Position numbers and translations under genes: made by a program
Source: Lachnospiraceae bacterium
Lineage (GTDB): Bacteria > Bacillota > Clostridia > Lachnospirales > Lachnospiraceae
Assembly: GCA_024691065.1 (NCBI GenBank)
Contig: JAILOA010000107.1
Coordinates: 1 to 24,667 of the forward strand
Direction of reading: 5' to 3'
DNA length: 24,667 bases
Shown here: piece by piece, positions 1 through 9,430 of the stretch
Layout: each line of letters starts with the position of its first letter
How positions within the stretch are numbered: the stretch's first letter is position 1
The notes under the pieces: model-generated
Told to the model about the DNA's origin: nothing
Database searches by the model: none
The model's input: only the letters and a program-made list of their open reading frames with translations

Positions 1-1
1 A

Positions 2-3000
2 GCTCTCATTAATAATGAGGTACCTGAGCCTATTGATAATCAGAATAAAAACCTGAATGAAAACTTAACGGTGAATCAGAATTTTAATGTGGGAAGCAGT
101 GTTAAGATCGATGAATCATTGGCAAATCCGTTTGCTGAGTCAGAAAATGAAGAGCAGAAGCAGAATAATGAAAATGTTAATGACAATAATATCCAAGATT
201 TGTTTGATGACGAGGAAAATATCAATAAGTCTGAGAATGTGCAGATTCAGAATGAAACTATCAAATCTTCTGATGAGCAAATTATAGATAATCCTTTTGA
301 TACTAATATTGATAATAACTATGATGCTCCTAATTTAAACCAATATTTAAATCCATTTGATCAGAACCGGGAAAGTATTAATAATCAGGAAAATATGGAG
401 AAGTATGACATAGATGCCTTTGTAAATAATCTCGAAAAGAAGGATTTGAAAGGGTCTATTAGTGGTGTCCAAAATTTAAATAATAATCCTTTGAATGACC
501 GGTTACTTAATGAAAATCAGAATGTTCCTGAGGAACAGAAATCAAATCAGGAAAATGTAAATGAGAATAAGGCCCAAAGACCGTTTGCGAACCCGTTTGC
601 TGACGAAAAAAATAATAAGCCTAATAATGAACAGAATCAGAATGGGCAGATTCACAATGAAGAAATTAATCATTCTGATGAGGAAATAATAAAAAATCCG
701 TTTAATACTGATTTGAATAACAATGAAGTTCCGAATTTAAACCAATATTTTAATCCATTTAATCAGAATGCTGAAAATAATCAGAATACTGAAAATGAGT
801 ATATAGATAATCCATTTACGGATGCTCCGGAAAATAACGGTGGTAATAATATTGATTATTTTCAACCTATGGATAATCAGAACTATAACCAAGGCATAAT
901 TAATCAGGATAATCAGAACTTTAACCAGGAAATGAATAACAATCAGTTTGCAAACAATATGGGTGATAATCAGAACTTTAACCAGGAAATGAATAACAAT
1001 CAGTTTGCAAACAATATGGGTGATAATCAGAACTACAACCGGGATATGAACTACAATCAGTTTGCAAACAATATGGATAATAATCAGAATTATACCCAGG
1101 ATATGATTAACAACCGGTCTGCAAACAATATGGGTAACCGGAACTATAATCCGAACTTTAACCGAAACTTTAATGGTAATATGCTTGATGAATTGCCTAA
1201 TTATATGTCAGATGCAAATCTGGGTCCAAATTCTGCAGTTGAAAACTTTGCTCAGGATATTGTTAATGAAGTAAAGGCGCCTCAGGATAATCTCTCACCT
1301 GAAGAACTTCTCTGGGAGCAGAATGCAAAAAATAATCCTGTGGAGAACAATCAGGTATTCACATTTGAAGAATTTGCTTCATTATATGGTCCCGGTACAA
1401 ATCCAAATGATATTAATAATCAATACAATTCATTTCGTGATAATAAAGAATTGAATTTATGGGTAGTTAATAATGCCAATGCCAACAATGTACCAGGATG
1501 CGAATCTCCTTCATTGCCAGTAAATACAGTGCCTTCAGGTATTGATCATAGAATGAAATTTACAGGAAATGTAGGAGCATTGGATAATTATCTTAAGAGT
1601 AATGTTACCAATTTTGCGGTTAGAGATAAAATATTCTTATTGAAATCAATCTATGCAAGTAAGAAGGTTGAAAAGACCAAGAGGAAGGTTGCAAGACTTA
1701 TTTCCGAAGGTAAGAGTATAGGTAATAAAGATGTAATAATCAGGAAAGATCCTGCAAACAATAGAATTGAACTTCAGGGAATTAATCTTGATAAGTTCCA
1801 GACAAGTACGAGCGGCTGCTGGTCTTGTGCTATGCAAATGATGGTTGAAGGCAGAGGTATAAAAGGCGTAAAGCAGGAAGATATACGTGCTTACAGACCA
1901 AAGCTTAGGACGGATGAACTTAATAATATTCCTCAGGAAATGGATATTGAATATAACAAAGATAATTCTTCAAATATAAGAGCAATGGGCGAAGCTATGC
2001 TTGAATTTGCTCCGAATACAATGCTTCATGAAACGGAAGTATTTAACTATGATGAAAATGTTCAGAAATCCGGTATGACCTATCAGCAGTATCTTGATAA
2101 TGCGAAGAATACATTTAAAGAAACGATAAAGCAAGCTATCGAGGTTGATAAGTCTCCTGTCAGTTTCTTTACTTCAGGCCATTATATTACTATTTTTGGC
2201 TTGGAAGGCGATAAGGTACTTTATAAGGATTCATCAAAAAGCAATAATAGGCACCCTAATGATTTATTAAGCGACCGTACTATTGATGATTTAATCGGAG
2301 AATCTCTATTGCCAAATGATAATGGTACTCAAATTCAGGAACAGGGTATCAGATCAAAGGGATTTAGATTGAATTGGGCTTCAAATATCGAGCTTTCAAA
2401 GGATGGTACTACTCTTTACGGCGTACCAAGCAATATAGTCAAAATGAATCAGGATGGTACTCTTGTAATTCCGAAAGAGGAAGAAAATACTTATGGTGTT
2501 ATAGAAACTGATTTAAGAAACAAGTCCAGTGTACTTATAAACAGACATAACGGACAAGAAGGTAATTTTGATTCGACTAAAGAAAAAGCTATGCATGATA
2601 AGTATAGGGTCAGAATAGCTGAAAAGGTGCTTCTTCCTAAAAAATTAAATGCAAATGCTTTAAGAATGTATGCCGGTAAGCGTACTATGAATAAGGAAAA
2701 CGAGCTTCGTAATATTTCCGAGAATTTTTATGGTGCAAGTCTTCCTATGCTCGCTAATAGAGTGCTTAATTATCAGAAAGATTTGGTTAGACTTAATGTT
2801 AAAAACAGAGAGTTAAGACAAAATAATCAAAATAAAACATTAAAGACCAATACAAATAACTTAGAAGGATTATTTGCCGGAAATGCAAATATGAATAATG
2901 TTATTATTCCTAACATTATACCTGATAATACACAATATAGTTCATACAATGATGTTGAGATCACTAATACGTTTGGTATAGGTACTACACGGAATTATAA

Positions 3001-6000
3001 TATGGGTAGTAATATGGGTGATAATCAGAACTTTAACAGTGATAATAACCAAAGTGACAATATCACCCCGTTTGATGATAATTTTGTACCAAATCCATTT
3101 GTGGACGGTCCGGAAAGTGGTCAGGATAATAACCTGAACTTCAATCAGGGAAATAATGGTTTCAATACAATTAATCCGTTTGATCAGAATCAGTTTATGG
3201 GTAATTCCAATGATATTAATAACGAGAATGCAAATGCTTTCAATAATCAGACATTTAACGGTGAAACTCAATTAGGAATTCAAAATATTATGGCTAAGGC
3301 CAATAGAAGAAGAACATTACGCAGACGTTCTTTCATACAGGAAAATAATCAGATTGATAACAATAATAATTATCAAAATGAAGATATTCTTGGAAATAAT
3401 CCTAATGATCCTAATTACACGATGATGATGATTAATGACAGTAAAGGGAATACAAGCCCATTCATCCCTGATAATTACGACGATAATAATTATAATAATA
3501 ATTTCGATAACAATTTTAATAATAATAACTTTAATAACAATTTCGATAACAACTTTAACAACAACTTTAATAACAATAATAACAATTTTAATAACAACTT
3601 TAATAACAATAACAACAATTTCGATAACAACATTAACAACAATTCCGGTTCCATGATGCAAAATTATTTGCAGCAGGAAATAATGATGAGTAATCAGATT
3701 TCAAACCAGGTGTTAATTAATCAGCAACAGCAGATATTTATGCAGCAACAAAATAATGTTAATATCAATTTACAAAGTGAACAGGATGATATTAATTCTT
3801 CAGGGTATAATCTCAGTTGCAAGAGCTTTGTAAATGTTAATGATCCTGAAGTAAATACTGCATTGAGAAACATCGGACTTGGAAGACCTGACGGAACCGT
3901 AGACGAATATGCCTTAAGTTTCCTGATTACAAGTTATTTGATCGGAAGCCAGGGATTAACTGTTGATCAGGTCAGAAATTATAAAAATGTATTTAATGAG
4001 CAACAATTAAAGAGCATTGGTTCAGAGTTGATAAGTGCTATTAAGGATCATCCTACTCACGGTACTGCGCCTAAGGACAGGTTAACTGCCGAAGGAAATG
4101 CCAGATATTACGGTGATATGATTGGTAGAGCAATTAACGGCATCAGAGCGGAAAATGTGCCTCTGCCGGTTGCAAATGCTGCTACCGAACAGAATATGCA
4201 AATGTATCATAATGATAAATTTGTTTTTGCAAATGAATATTCAAGAGATTTTAACAAATACGTTAAAATATTGGCCGGAACAGATACATCCAAGAATCTG
4301 AGCAATCCTTACGGGGCAGATATCGGTTCGGGATTTATGAAAGGAATGGATTCCGGAAACCCTGTTAAAACATTTGCAAAGAATAAGAATTTGATGGAAG
4401 GCATTCAGGCTATAGGTGCAAATGTATTAAGAAAGTACAAGGGAACCAATTTATCAAATGCCTATACTGTAGCTCACAATACATTAGGTCTCAGACAGAT
4501 AACAGAAGCTACAGGAGGAGCAAACAATCAGACTATAAATGTTCTTGATTCAAAGCCGGGGCTCGGCGAGCGCTTTATGGCTGAAAATAAAGAGAGGGTA
4601 AGCAGAAAGGGAGATCATATAATTCCGGGTGTGGATGAAAATGAAGCATTGGATTATTATGAAGGAAGACTCTTACCTGATGATCCAAGATATAATAACT
4701 TTATGTCTAAATTGGACAATGATATGGTTAAGTATCAGACCAGAGGAAAGACAGAGCTTAAAAATCAGAGGCTTTATGATATTGCAAAAGCGGACAATGA
4801 AGTAAAAGTTGCATATAAAACATCTGTCTATTCTTTGGGATACAATAAAGACGATAAGATCGGTAAACCTTTGGATTTTGCTAATCTGACAAATGATGAT
4901 TTAGTCAGAAGTGAACGGATTTTTGATGAGATATTTGCTTCTTACAAAGTAGTTGATGAACCACACCAGAACAAAAATATTGAAGATGCAAACTTTACAT
5001 TTTCAAATGCCGAAACTACAAAAAATTCTAATGTTAATCCTTCTGAATATGTGGATAAACAAATTAAAGATAAGAAGATTGCAAATGTAACGCCTGCTAA
5101 GAAGAAACAATATGTAAAAGCATTGATTTTACACAGTTTGGCGGATCCGAAAACTACACTTGGTTATAAACACAATATAATTAAGGCTGATTCTAAGTAT
5201 GGATTAGGTGAAAATATTAATGTTGATACACCTATGGTTGAGAGTAAATTTAAGGATATACTTGATCCTAATAAGAAACTCAAGGAAGCAGATATCATTG
5301 CATTTGATCGTGAGATTGGATATACAACAAATACATTTCCTGATCAAGACGGCGGATTCTATCTTTGGGCTTTAGGTAATGATAAGCTTTCAATGGACCA
5401 AATTATAAGCATGGTCGGTGAGAAGCAGGAAAAATTACCTAAAGATCTCATGGAAGAATATAAAAAGTTCGAACAGGATAACGGGTTTGATGTAATTCAG
5501 GGAAATGAACCGAATGCAGCCGAGAAATTCAAAAACGGCCTTGCTAATTGGGCTCAGACGATTAAGAAAGCTTCAGAGAAGATTGCTGATTATAAGCTTC
5601 CGAAGATTGACTATGGAGAAAAGGATCTTGTTAAAGAATCATTGGGAGGCTATGTTGTTCTCGACAGAATGAATCAGATATTTAATGATAAATTTAAACG
5701 TACATATGAGAACAAAAAAATACCCGGTGTAGATAACAGAAATGAATTATATAAAGCATTAGGAGGTAAAGAAGAATTCAATAAGATGCATAAAGTGATG
5801 GATGCATCTAACAGAATAATAGAATATTCGGGTATTAAAGGAGGTTATATAACTCCAAATGCTACATTATTGGATTATAAAAACCGCCCTAACCTTGAAA
5901 AGCAACTTATTAAGACCGCTGCAAACAGACATCTCGCATATTATAATCTAAGAGATGTAGGCGGAAGAAGCATTGATGAGATTGCAAACAGTCCTCAATT

Positions 6001-9000
6001 AGACAAACAGCTCAATCTCAAATATTGTATGCAGAACCTTGATAATATGCTTGCTGCCACTCCAAATCTCAATATGAAGAGTGCTTTGGGATATTTAAGC
6101 AGACTGGACAGAAAAACATTTGCGGATGATTTTGATAAGTCATGGAAGCCTTATGTAGAGCATAATAAACAATATTTAGCAAGTGGTCTTTCAGGTGATC
6201 TTGAAAGCTTCAGAAATAATGTTAACCTTAGATTCCATTTGAAGGTTGATGGTATAGATTCTATTCCGGATGGAAAAGAAGACCTTTATTATGCGGTATT
6301 CCAGGGAAGTGCGGCAGATAGATTCCCATATCTTAACAAGGATTGGGTTAATAATCAATTTGCGAGTGTAGTAGGTCCGTATTTGGAAGGTGAAGACATT
6401 GTTAAACCTGCCGGCATAAATAATCTTGATATGATTAAGATTAAGGACCGTACTCCGGAGCAGCTGTGGGGCAATAAATATCCGGCAAATGAATATGATC
6501 CTGAAACAAGGGAAATTATGCTTAAAGCTGAAGTGCTTAAGGCATTGGGGGCTGATAATAGTCTCGGCGTGAGACAGTTTAAACGCTTCGAAACCGAAGA
6601 TGGAGAAACTATTGCCGAAACTCCGATTAAAATTGTTAAAGCAGAGGCTAATTACGGAACCAAAGATAGAATTGATTTTTCAAGTCTTGGTACAGATGAA
6701 CTGTTAAATGCATTGCGTGGTCATAATACCACAGGTGTTCAGAATGTAACTCTCAGTGAATATGTAAATACTGAGTTTAACAAGCTTGTGGAAAGTGATT
6801 ATGGAAAGATGGTTCAGCAACAGGGATTAAATATTAACAATATGATTTTAATCAATGGTGCCAATGTAAACATAACATATGCCAAGGAACTGTCAAGATA
6901 TGGTAATACCATAACACCTCAGGAAAAAGAACTTCTCACACGTGCTTTAATCTTAAAAGATATAGCTAAGGGTGAAAAGGAAATAGGAATTAAGCTTTTC
7001 AATGTTAATAAAGAAGGAAAGGTTCATGAAATACAGTCCAGAACACTCTTCCCGGGTGCAAAGATGGCTCACGAGTTAAGAAATGCAGCTTATTTGTACG
7101 GACACGGACTTACTCAAATTTTACATCAGCTTAATGCGTATAAGAACCAGCTTATGATGTATCATAAGAGAAAAAAGGGTATGACCGAAGTAGAGTTCGA
7201 GAAGAAGGCGGCAGATGAATTCGGTAAGACCGGAACAGAGCTTTTCCAAAACGTGGAAAATTCACTTGATAAAGCAATTAAAGACATACAAAATTACAAT
7301 GTATCACCGGTTGAAATAAGAGAAAGTTTGATTGCATTCCAAAATGCAGCAAAGGCATATCATGATAAGAGGGATTATCCAAAGTTATGGTTTGGTAGAG
7401 ACATAGCAAAAGGCAGAGTAAATGTTACCAAGGATATCATGGATAATATGCCTGCTACAATTGAAACAATGGATAGTTTGATGAAGCCGTTCATAGGTAA
7501 AAAGATTGCAATAAATAATTTAACCAAAACCAATTTAATTTACGAGCCTATGGGAAAGATATTAACCACATGCAGAGATGTAGAAAAGGTATATCTTAAG
7601 AATAAGAAGATTGCTGATTTTAACAGAAGCATCATCAATAATAAATATGAATCCCTTGTTAAAACAGCCAAAGCTAAGGTTTTATTCAAGTCAAAGCTTA
7701 GAAAAGATAAGAAATTAGATATTAATGATGATCCTGTCGAAAGAACATTCGATACATTGATTAATGATAATCCTGAACTTAATTATAAAGGAAAGGATAT
7801 GGCGGCAAACTATATATATAAGGATTGCCTCGCACAACTTGAAGAAAATTTGGAAGACCACAGTGCAGTAGAAAAACTCATTCATGATTATGATAATGGA
7901 ATTCTTGATAAGAAGATAGACACTCTTAAGAAAGATGAGTTATTCAATCAGTCGGTTCGTGTAAATAAAGATAATTATTACACCGGTTGGAAGGATATCG
8001 AGAATGATGCAAATGAGTATATGAAATCTCATCAGAAGTTATTGGAAAATTACAGACAACTCGGCGGTGCTGATGAAGGTCTTGCAAGTTATATTGCATA
8101 TGGTGCAGAGAACAGGACAAGTATGAATGATATCGGTAGTATAGGTAAAAATGTGGATCTTGACAGTGTTCGTAACAATGCGCCAAATAATACACAAAAT
8201 AATAATGTGCAGAATAATGTGCAGAATAACAATATGCCAATTAATGCACAAAATAATGTCGGCCAAAACAATATGCAGAATGATATGCAGAATGATATCC
8301 GGATGGGTAATAATATGCAGAATGATATGCAGAACAATATGCAGAACAATATGCAGAACAATATTCCGAATATTAATATGATGCAGAATAATATGTTTGG
8401 GCCAATCGATCCTAATTATCATCCTGAGTTAGATATAGACATTGATCAGGAAGAATATGAGGATGAGCTTGAGATTGATAATAACTTAAATATGGTTAAC
8501 CAAAACAATATGGACATGAATCAAAATATGGTCATAAATCAGGATAATATGAATATGAACCGGAATAATATGAACATGAACCAGGGTAATATGGATAACG
8601 TTAACCGGAACGATGTTAATCAGAACAACCTGAATCTGAACAATGATAATCAGAACAATCCGGATCAGAACAACCTGAATCAGAACAACCTGAACCGGAA
8701 CAATCCGGATCAGAACAACTTGAACCGGAACAATCCGGATCAGAACAATAATAATCAGAACAATCTGAATCAGGATAATGGTAATAAACCTAAAAAGCCT
8801 GAAAATGCATTTGATGTAATGAATGATGCTAAAGGTCATATCAGAAAAGACTGGATAGTGGTTGATCAGGGTGAATTGAATACCAAAGAAATACGTGAAA
8901 TGGAAGCAAAAATTAAAGCATCTCCGGAGAAAATAAAGAACAGGTTTGCGGATGTAATCGTATCCCAGCTGTTATCGGATCCGACACAAGGCAATTTAAG

Positions 9001-9268
9001 AATAGCTCTTGTAAGCGGTTTGATGAATATCGATGAGATAAAGAAAGCAGCCAGAAAATACGTTAGCAAGAATACAACCAAACCATTTACAAAGACAGGA
9101 GAGATTAATCCTGATTTCATGAAGAAAATTAATAGTGACGGTTTCAAGAAAGACTTTATTAAACACGTTAACAATGCTACAAAGAATGCTAATAAGAATA
9201 ACGCTCAAATGAAGCGTACAGCTTCTACTTTTAAACCTGAACATCAGGCATCCGGGCGTGGTTTATAA
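2..9268 (+). CDS. Giant Asn-rich multidomain protein with papain-like cysteine protease domain (5'-truncated by window edge)
   Basis: The frame is open to the first complete codon (position 2), so the GTG at 71 is not the start and the N terminus is missing; at least 3088 residues remain. Residues count from position 2. About 1-420 are Asn-rich with NPF motifs and 19-residue repeats. About 430-980 look folded and carry a papain-like signature: Gln600-x5-Cys606 followed by Trp, His727 in SGHYITIFG and Asp743 in YKDS. The Gln-Cys spacing of 6 and His-Asp spacing of 16 match papain, C39 and C70 (AvrRpt2-like) peptidases. About 980-1260 are N/Q-rich and prion-like; about 1265-2720 are a large charged region with degenerate internal repeats; about 2720-2940 are Asn-rich again; the rest is a basic helical tail ending ASGRGL. 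I see no membrane segment. Function is unknown; an effector or surface-machine role beside the T4SS is inference. No GC-rich terminator follows. Confidence 0.9.
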   Translation, partial: ALINNEVPEPIDNQNKNLNENLTVNQNFNVGSSVKIDESLANPFAESENEEQKQNNENVNDNNIQDLFDDEENINKSENVQIQNETIKSSDEQIIDNPFDTNIDNNYDAPNLNQYLNPFDQNRESINNQENMEKYDIDAFVNNLEKKDLKGSISGVQNLNNNPLNDRLLNENQNVPEEQKSNQENVNENKAQRPFANPFADEKNNKPNNEQNQNGQIHNEEINHSDEEIIKNPFNTDLNNNEVPNLNQYFNPFNQNAENNQNTENEYIDNPFTDAPENNGGNNIDYFQPMDNQNYNQGIINQDNQNFNQEMNNNQFANNMGDNQNFNQEMNNNQFANNMGDNQNYNRDMNYNQFANNMDNNQNYTQDMINNRSANNMGNRNYNPNFNRNFNGNMLDELPNYMSDANLGPNSAVENFAQDIVNEVKAPQDNLSPEELLWEQNAKNNPVENNQVFTFEEFASLYGPGTNPNDINNQYNSFRDNKELNLWVVNNANANNVPGCESPSLPVNTVPSGIDHRMKFTGNVGALDNYLKSNVTNFAVRDKIFLLKSIYASKKVEKTKRKVARLISEGKSIGNKDVIIRKDPANNRIELQGINLDKFQTSTSGCWSCAMQMMVEGRGIKGVKQEDIRAYRPKLRTDELNNIPQEMDIEYNKDNSSNIRAMGEAMLEFAPNTMLHETEVFNYDENVQKSGMTYQQYLDNAKNTFKETIKQAIEVDKSPVSFFTSGHYITIFGLEGDKVLYKDSSKSNNRHPNDLLSDRTIDDLIGESLLPNDNGTQIQEQGIRSKGFRLNWASNIELSKDGTTLYGVPSNIVKMNQDGTLVIPKEEENTYGVIETDLRNKSSVLINRHNGQEGNFDSTKEKAMHDKYRVRIAEKVLLPKKLNANALRMYAGKRTMNKENELRNISENFYGASLPMLANRVLNYQKDLVRLNVKNRELRQNNQNKTLKTNTNNLEGLFAGNANMNNVIIPNIIPDNTQYSSYNDVEITNTFGIGTTRNYNMGSNMGDNQNFNSDNNQSDNITPFDDNFVPNPFVDGPESGQDNNLNFNQGNNGFNTINPFDQNQFMGNSNDINNENANAFNNQTFNGETQLGIQNIMAKANRRRTLRRRSFIQENNQIDNNNNYQNEDILGNNPNDPNYTMMMINDSKGNTSPFIPDNYDDNNYNNNFDNNFNNNNFNNNFDNNFNNNFNNNNNNFNNNFNNNNNNFDNNINNNSGSMMQNYLQQEIMMSNQISNQVLINQQQQIFMQQQNNVNINLQSEQDDINSSGYNLSCKSFVNVNDPEVNTALRNIGLGRPDGTVDEYALSFLITSYLIGSQGLTVDQVRNYKNVFNEQQLKSIGSELISAIKDHPTHGTAPKDRLTAEGNARYYGDMIGRAINGIRAENVPLPVANAATEQNMQMYHNDKFVFANEYSRDFNKYVKILAGTDTSKNLSNPYGADIGSGFMKGMDSGNPVKTFAKNKNLMEGIQAIGANVLRKYKGTNLSNAYTVAHNTLGLRQITEATGGANNQTINVLDSKPGLGERFMAENKERVSRKGDHIIPGVDENEALDYYEGRLLPDDPRYNNFMSKLDNDMVKYQTRGKTELKNQRLYDIAKADNEVKVAYKTSVYSLGYNKDDKIGKPLDFANLTNDDLVRSERIFDEIFASYKVVDEPHQNKNIEDANFTFSNAETTKNSNVNPSEYVDKQIKDKKIANVTPAKKKQYVKALILHSLADPKTTLGYKHNIIKADSKYGLGENINVDTPMVESKFKDILDPNKKLKEADIIAFDREIGYTTNTFPDQDGGFYLWALGNDKLSMDQIISMVGEKQEKLPKDLMEEYKKFEQDNGFDVIQGNEPNAAEKFKNGLANWAQTIKKASEKIADYKLPKIDYGEKDLVKESLGGYVVLDRMNQIFNDKFKRTYENKKIPGVDNRNELYKALGGKEEFNKMHKVMDASNRIIEYSGIKGGYITPNATLLDYKNRPNLEKQLIKTAANRHLAYYNLRDVGGRSIDEIANSPQLDKQLNLKYCMQNLDNMLAATPNLNMKSALGYLSRLDRKTFADDFDKSWKPYVEHNKQYLASGLSGDLESFRNNVNLRFHLKVDGIDSIPDGKEDLYYAVFQGSAADRFPYLNKDWVNNQFASVVGPYLEGEDIVKPAGINNLDMIKIKDRTPEQLWGNKYPANEYDPETREIMLKAEVLKALGADNSLGVRQFKRFETEDGETIAETPIKIVKAEANYGTKDRIDFSSLGTDELLNALRGHNTTGVQNVTLSEYVNTEFNKLVESDYGKMVQQQGLNINNMILINGANVNITYAKELSRYGNTITPQEKELLTRALILKDIAKGEKEIGIKLFNVNKEGKVHEIQSRTLFPGAKMAHELRNAAYLYGHGLTQILHQLNAYKNQLMMYHKRKKGMTEVEFEKKAADEFGKTGTELFQNVENSLDKAIKDIQNYNVSPVEIRESLIAFQNAAKAYHDKRDYPKLWFGRDIAKGRVNVTKDIMDNMPATIETMDSLMKPFIGKKIAINNLTKTNLIYEPMGKILTTCRDVEKVYLKNKKIADFNRSIINNKYESLVKTAKAKVLFKSKLRKDKKLDINDDPVERTFDTLINDNPELNYKGKDMAANYIYKDCLAQLEENLEDHSAVEKLIHDYDNGILDKKIDTLKKDELFNQSVRVNKDNYYTGWKDIENDANEYMKSHQKLLENYRQLGGADEGLASYIAYGAENRTSMNDIGSIGKNVDLDSVRNNAPNNTQNNNVQNNVQNNNMPINAQNNVGQNNMQNDMQNDIRMGNNMQNDMQNNMQNNMQNNIPNINMMQNNMFGPIDPNYHPELDIDIDQEEYEDELEIDNNLNMVNQNNMDMNQNMVINQDNMNMNRNNMNMNQGNMDNVNRNDVNQNNLNLNNDNQNNPDQNNLNQNNLNRNNPDQNNLNRNNPDQNNNNQNNLNQDNGNKPKKPENAFDVMNDAKGHIRKDWIVVDQGELNTKEIREMEAKIKASPEKIKNRFADVIVSQLLSDPTQGNLRIALVSGLMNIDEIKKAARKYVSKNTTKPFTKTGEINPDFMKKINSDGFKKDFIKHVNNATKNANKNNAQMKRTASTFKPEHQASGRGL
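122..820 (+). repeat. Duplicated NPF-containing block inside the giant gene
   Basis: Two diverged copies of an Asn-rich block lie about 400-465 bp apart. Copy A (about 122-385) holds NPF codons at 125, 290 and 350; copy B (about 587-785) holds them at 590, 695 and 752, with another at 809. Matching phrases include SSDEQIIDNPFDT against HSDEEIIKNPFNT, and PNLNQYLNPFDQN against PNLNQYFNPFNQN. A phrase NNEVP at the window edge resembles the one at about 720, so the repeat may continue upstream. Confidence 0.75.
908..1135 (+). repeat. Four tandem 57-bp in-frame repeats
   Basis: Units begin at 908, 965, 1022 and 1079. The first two are identical at the DNA level and encode DNQNFNQEMNNNQFANNMG; the third and fourth are diverged (for example NYNRDMNYNQF). 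Identity of the first two units suggests a recent duplication or gene conversion. The array stays in frame and encodes unstructured Asn-rich linker. Confidence 0.92.
3478..3780 (+). repeat. Poly-Asn (FNNN) and Gln-rich low-complexity tract
   Basis: In-frame AAT/AAC codons, broken mainly by Phe and Asp, encode a run of (F/D)NN(N) units. A Gln-rich stretch follows that includes two short poly-Gln runs (NQQQQIF and MQQQQ-like contexts). The mix of AAT and AAC codons argues for selection on the protein rather than pure microsatellite slippage. The composition is prion-like. Confidence 0.85.
8165..8790 (+). repeat. Second Asn-rich repeat tract: MQNN/MQND units then NPDQNNLN(R/Q)N units
   Basis: The first half encodes repeated NMQND and NMQNN units (about 8270-8360). 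The second half encodes repeated NNPDQNNLNRN-type units, with near-identical 30-bp DNA repeats around 8690-8750. A short acidic stretch between them (about 8410-8480) reads LDIDIDQEEYEDELEID. The tract links the large central region to the basic C-terminal domain. Confidence 0.85.
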
Positions 9269-9302
9269 TGATTAAAAAAATTTTTTAAAAAAATTTAAAA
9301 GT

Positions 9303-9335
9303 GTTACGCATTTGTAACTCATTATGTGATACAAT
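9303..9335 (+). promoter_or_regulatory. Promoter with tandem GTWACNC heptamers and extended -10
   Basis: GTTACGC at 9303-9309 and GTAACTC at 9314-9320 are 11 bp apart. After 9 bp comes TACAAT (9330-9335), preceded by TG at 9327-9328 to give an extended -10. The site also reads as an inverted repeat, GTTAC-N6-GTAAC. A/T tracts at 9272-9300 sit where UP elements would. No good -35 lies at 17 bp, which suggests activator dependence. The arrangement matches 16412-16444 base for base in spacing. The expected transcript start is near 9342. Confidence 0.75.
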
Positions 9336-9355
9336 ACATTCATACAGTCAAAAAT

Positions 9356-9398
9356 AAATATACTGTTCATTCTTAAATTAAGAGTGAACAGTATATTT
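9356..9398 (+). promoter_or_regulatory. 20-bp hairpin in the 5' leader
   Basis: Bases 9356-9375 pair with 9379-9398, leaving a 3-nt loop and one G-U pair. The hairpin begins about 14 nt after the predicted transcript start and ends 16 nt before the AAGGAG ribosome site at 9415, so it lies wholly in the leader. No T-run follows, so it is unlikely to be a terminator. A 5' stabiliser or protein-binding element is more likely. Confidence 0.8.
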
Positions 9399-9430
9399 AA
9401 TTGAAAAAAAGAACAAGGAGATACAAAAAA

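Noticed and set aside
71..73. GTG as the start of the giant gene
   Set aside because: The same frame is open upstream to the window edge with the same Asn-rich composition, and there is no ribosome site before the GTG.
8039..8422. Open frames on the minus strand opposite the Asn-rich tracts (also near 3317-3661 and 8486-8839)
   Set aside because: They are antisense shadows of repeated AAT/AAC/CAG codons, giving monotonous Ile/Leu/Val/His proteins without ribosome sites.
9269..9300. Terminator behind the giant gene
   Set aside because: The A/T runs have no GC-containing stem; they look more like an UP-element or curved DNA for the next promoter.
9401..9403. TTG start for the 1061-residue protein
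   Set aside because: It lies next to the leader hairpin, upstream of the AAGGAG that correctly serves the ATG at 9431.
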